Assembly (NCBI GenBank): GCA_024234595.1
Contig: JACKNZ010000012.1
Location: forward strand, 49,338-113,337
Origin: Moraxellaceae bacterium
Lineage (GTDB): Bacteria; Pseudomonadota; Gammaproteobacteria; Pseudomonadales; Moraxellaceae
Direction of reading: 5' to 3'
Length of the DNA: 64,000 bases
Shown here: positions 61,735 through 64,000 of the stretch, piece after piece
Numbering within the stretch: position 1 is the stretch's first letter
Layout: each line of letters begins with the position of its first letter
Notes under the pieces: model-generated
Databases searched by the model: none
What the model saw: only the letters and a program-made list of their open reading frames with translations
Told to the model about the DNA's origin: nothing
Position numbers and translations under genes: made by a program

Positions 61735-62202
61735 ATGTCTTTAACACATTTAGATGATAAAGGTGCAGCAAGAATGGTTGATGTGAGTGAAAAAGCATCA
61801 ACTGTGCGTGTTGCGGTGGCCGAAGCGACGGTAAAAATGTTACCGCAAACCTTAAATATGATTATTGAAGGCAAACACGCCAAAGGTGATGTATTGGCGG
61901 TGGCGCGTATTGCAGGGATTCAGGCGGCTAAAAAAACCAGTGAGTTAATTCCTTTATGTCATCCTTTAATGTTATCGTCTGTAAAAGTTGAGCTGGAAGC
62001 AGAAGGGACAGAACACATAAAAATTACCGCAACCTGTAAATTAACAGGGCAAACGGGGGTAGAGATGGAAGCCTTAACGGCTGCATCGGTGGCGGCATTG
62101 ACTATTTATGATATGTGTAAAGCAGTGGATAAAGGCATGATGATTGAGCAAATACGCCTTTTGCAAAAGACAGGTGGAAAATCGGGAGATTGGCAAGTAT
62201 GA
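61735..62202 (+). CDS. moaC: cyclic pyranopterin monophosphate synthase
   Basis: Second step of molybdenum cofactor synthesis. 155 residues. MVDVSEKASTVRVAVAEATV, AAKKTSELIPLCHPL and TGQTGVEMEALTAASVAALT carry the conserved Lys, His and Glu. moaA is not in the window. Overlaps moaD as ATGA. Confidence 0.97.
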   Translation: MSLTHLDDKGAARMVDVSEKASTVRVAVAEATVKMLPQTLNMIIEGKHAKGDVLAVARIAGIQAAKKTSELIPLCHPLMLSSVKVELEAEGTEHIKITATCKLTGQTGVEMEALTAASVAALTIYDMCKAVDKGMMIEQIRLLQKTGGKSGDWQV

Positions 62203-62453
62203 ACATCACAATTTGTTATTTTGCGCGTTTTAGAGAGAAGTTAGGTGTTCAACAAGAAAATTATACACTCCCTAAAAATTCAACTTGCAAGGAAATCAAA
62301 TCAATGCTTAGTAACAGGGGCGGAAGTTGGCAAGAGGTGTTTTCATGTACGCAGGGTGTATTGGTGGCTGTTAATCAAGAAATGGCGACTTTAGATAGTG
62401 TGGTAACAGATGGCGATGAAGTGGCATTTTTTCCACCTGTGACGGGTGGTTGA
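62199..62453 (+). CDS. moaD: molybdopterin synthase small subunit (sulfur carrier)
   Basis: 84 residues from the ATG at 62199, which overlaps the moaC stop (ATGA) and has GGGAG upstream. Beta-grasp ubiquitin-like fold: ICYFARFREKLG, then DEVAFFPPVTGG with the C-terminal Gly-Gly that is thiocarboxylated. The segment NYTLPKNSTCKE is encoded by the repeated 13-mer. Confidence 0.94.
   Translation: MNITICYFARFREKLGVQQENYTLPKNSTCKEIKSMLSNRGGSWQEVFSCTQGVLVAVNQEMATLDSVVTDGDEVAFFPPVTGG
62262..62274 (+). repeat. 13-mer TATACACTCCCTA, copy 3 (inside moaD)
   Basis: Exact copy in frame as YTLPK, within the surface loop between the first strands of MoaD. Confidence 0.6.
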
Positions 62454-62469
62454 ATTTTAATTTTTGGGG

Positions 62470-62532
62470 TTTCGACTCGCTTTGTCTGCGCTCAACCACC
62501 ATGACTCTGTTCCCTGAGCGATGTCGAAGGGG
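62470..62532. repeat. REP-like palindrome (CTTCGAC...GCTCAGGG family), copy 4
   Basis: TTTCGACTCGCTTTGTCTGCGCTCAAC on the left and GTTCCCTGAGCGATGTCGAAGGGG on the right form an imperfect inverted repeat, in the moaD-moaE gap. Confidence 0.6.
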
Positions 62533-62560
62533 TATTTTAAAGATGAAGTTTTATTTTTTG

Positions 62561-62591
62561 GTAGCCTGTATGCAGCGTAGCGAAATACGGG
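62561..62591. repeat. REP-like repeat GTAGCCTGTATG..., copy 2
   Basis: GTAGCCTGTATGCAGCGTAG followed by CGAAATACGGG, one base different from 31692-31722. Confidence 0.65.
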
Positions 62592-62594
62592 TAT

Positions 62595-62615
62595 ATTTAT
62601 ACACTCCCTATAAAT
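62595..62615 (+). repeat. 13-mer TATACACTCCCTA, copy 4, within an inverted repeat
   Basis: ATTTATA and TATAAAT flank CACTCCC, so this copy (13-mer at 62598-62610) is the centre of a 7-bp inverted repeat. It lies 13 bp before moaE and directly after the GTAGCCTG repeat. Confidence 0.55.
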
Positions 62616-62627
62616 AATGATTCTAAT

Positions 62628-63089
62628 ATGAAAAAAAATATTATAGTTACAAAGGCAGATTTTGTTTTAGATGAAGAAATTAAAAAATTATATGTGGACA
62701 ATGCAGGGGCGGTTGTCAGTTTTGTGGGCTTGGTGCGAGAGCAGGCGAGTCATGGCAAAGTGATAGCAATAGAGCTTGAATATTATCCAGCTATGACTCA
62801 AAAAGCGTTAGAAGGTATTGTTGAGCAAGCTGAGCAACGTTGGCCATTGTTAGGTGTTATTGTCATTCACCGAGTAGGGTATTTAACAGTGCAAGAGCAA
62901 ATTGTGTTGGTGGCGGTGGCAAGTCAACACCGTCATGCGGCATTTGCAGCGGCTGAGTTTATTATGGATTATTTAAAGACCCAAGCACCTTTTTGGAAAA
63001 AAGAATATATTGCAGGGCAGAGTGAGGGTATTTGGGTTGAAGCCAAAGACAGCGATAATCAGGCTTTGGCTAAGTGGTTGAAAAATTAG
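62628..63089 (+). CDS. moaE: molybdopterin synthase large subunit
   Basis: 153 residues. VSFVGLVREQASHGKVIAIE, EYYPAMTQKALEGI, HRVGYLTVQEQIVLVAVASQ, HRHAAFAAAEFIMDYLKTQA and FWKKEYI hold the conserved Arg, His and Lys residues. It is separated from moaD by 174 bp of repeats, whereas the two are usually adjacent; it is still co-directional and probably in the same transcript. Confidence 0.96.
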   Translation: MKKNIIVTKADFVLDEEIKKLYVDNAGAVVSFVGLVREQASHGKVIAIELEYYPAMTQKALEGIVEQAEQRWPLLGVIVIHRVGYLTVQEQIVLVAVASQHRHAAFAAAEFIMDYLKTQAPFWKKEYIAGQSEGIWVEAKDSDNQALAKWLKN

Positions 63090-63101
63090 GAAAGAATAAA
63101 A

Positions 63102-64000
63102 ATGGTTAATCGTCATGATGTATATATTTGGGATGCTAGTGAATATAAGGTAGAAAATAATTATCACCAAGCAGTCCATCAAGCACGAGCTTTAGCACGC
63201 CAAAAGGCAGAGCCAAGTGATGTGTTATTGTGCTTTGTGAGTGACCTCAAAAACCGCAGTCAAGATGAAACTTTAGAACCTGCCGTAATAGAATACTTGC
63301 AACAGATTGAGGATAAGTTTAAAGCATCGAATACCGCCGCATTGATGTTAGCATTACCAGAATATGAGCCGCATTGGCGGAGCATAATGGATATCGTTAT
63401 TGAAGAGATATCTATGTATAGACTCATATTATGTGATGAAACTTTAGAGTTGGTTTTTTTACCAGACTTTTCTATCCTCTCACCTGATTCTCCAAAAAGT
63501 GAAGATCAACCACTGATCAAATCTGATACATTTCCAGTAGAGCTAAAACAATTTCATGAAATCGCTAAAACGAAGACAGAAAGTTTATTCACTGAGCATG
63601 GTTTTATGCTTACTGAAGAGGTAAATAGTGGGAATGAGTTTTATATTTCATTTGATAGAAATATCAATATGGGAAAGCTTAAACTTTCAATATCTTACCA
63701 AGGAGACAAAAGTGCTTTTTATCCAGTATTACATATAAGCATTATTGAATGCAATATAATATCAATAGCCAAAAAAACTGATTTTTCATATCCAATGATT
63801 GATTATGGAGTCTTTTTTAATATTTTAGAACTATATAATATTTCAGATGAATTTTATATCAATAATTGGACAAAATTTGAAGAGTTATTATTTCTATTAA
63901 AGAGTTCTGTATTACAATGGTCAAATACTATAGCCGATATTAAAGACATTGATGCACTTTTTAATGGTAATATGGATGTAAAGGTTAAGCATTATATACA
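63102..64000 (+). CDS. unrecognised AT-rich open frame (partial, runs off right edge)
   Basis: Not recognised. It opens 12 bases after moaE with GGAAAG before the ATG and stays open for 299 codons to the window end. The N-terminus reads MVNRHDVYIWDASEYKVENN; about 1-110 look like a conserved enzyme-like domain (QAVHQARALARQKAEPSDVL, EPHWRSIMDIVIEEISMYRL). From about 63,430 base use turns strongly AT-rich (runs such as NISDEFYINNWTKFEELLFL), unlike the neighbours. No signal peptide or membrane helix is apparent. It could be an acquired gene placed behind the moa cluster. Confidence 0.7.
   Translation, partial: MVNRHDVYIWDASEYKVENNYHQAVHQARALARQKAEPSDVLLCFVSDLKNRSQDETLEPAVIEYLQQIEDKFKASNTAALMLALPEYEPHWRSIMDIVIEEISMYRLILCDETLELVFLPDFSILSPDSPKSEDQPLIKSDTFPVELKQFHEIAKTKTESLFTEHGFMLTEEVNSGNEFYISFDRNINMGKLKLSISYQGDKSAFYPVLHISIIECNIISIAKKTDFSYPMIDYGVFFNILELYNISDEFYINNWTKFEELLFLLKSSVLQWSNTIADIKDIDALFNGNMDVKVKHYI

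Noticed and set aside
1..64000. tRNA, rRNA, tmRNA, phage att sites or IS transposase genes
   Set aside because: No cloverleaf-type T-arm sequences, rRNA segments, integrase or transposase reading frames were seen; most gaps are under 300 bp and repeat-filled.

Overview
The window reads as ordinary chromosome from a low-GC gammaproteobacterium of the order Pseudomonadales, most likely Moraxellaceae or a near relative. The protein families and several gene blocks match the Pseudomonas order: ispE-lolB-TPR-hemA-prfA; yciK-mupP-ubiG with gyrA-serC; rlmD-relA; queG/nnr-tsaE-amiB-mutL; hisZ-purA; rluE/icd. Base composition is lower than in Pseudomonas, and codons favour A/T at third positions. Genus assignment is inference. 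I see no rRNA, tRNA, CRISPR array, prophage or transposase gene.

Layout. 1-5.7 kb: isoprenoid kinase ispE (cut by the left edge), outer-membrane lipoprotein insertion factor lolB, a TPR protein, then divergent hemA and prfA. 5.9-9.8 kb: a MaoC-type hydratase and long FabG-type reductase on the minus strand with a divergent thiolase, matching the mycobacterial HtdX-FabG4-FadA2 arrangement. 10.2-14.5 kb: an unrecognised coiled-coil protein, a tandem cyclic-nucleotide-binding/rhodanese protein, nadK, and DUF1315 and DUF29 genes. 14.5-17.4 kb: rnfD-rnfG-rnfE-nth without rnfABC. 17.6-25 kb: prfC, a periplasmic binding protein, sthA, an extended SDR, TatD and tcdA. 25-38.9 kb: yciK-mupP-ubiG, gyrA, serC, a DEDDy exonuclease, rlmD, relA, and DUF4105/DUF3015 envelope genes. 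39-46.8 kb: queG divergent from nnr-tsaE-amiB-mutL, followed by lrgA-lrgB. 46.9-54.4 kb: hisZ, purA, rluE, icd, a DAHP synthase, a YiaD-type OmpA lipoprotein and an arginase-family enzyme. 54.6-59.3 kb: a lipoprotein/membrane/SDR trio, a TIGR01777 epimerase, and a glycosyltransferase followed by a RegA-type response regulator. 59.3-64 kb: nudJ-mnmA-hflD, moaC-moaD-moaE, and an AT-rich open frame cut by the right edge.

The least ordinary content lies between genes. Five full copies and three remnants of a 99-144 bp inverted-repeat element (ends TAGGACTTACGC/GCGTAAGTCCTR) are scattered through the window. They look like non-autonomous miniature transposable elements: two copies have clean 4-bp flanking duplications, and the family carries one of two interchangeable centres. 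Three REP-like palindrome families and a 13-mer (TATACACTCCCTA) present four times, twice inside coding sequence, fill most of the remaining gaps. I found no clear new defence or biosynthetic system. The best leads are the repeat ecology, the split rnf operon, the fadA2-fabG4-htdX-like cluster, the unrecognised 10-12.8 kb pair and the AT-rich gene behind moaE.
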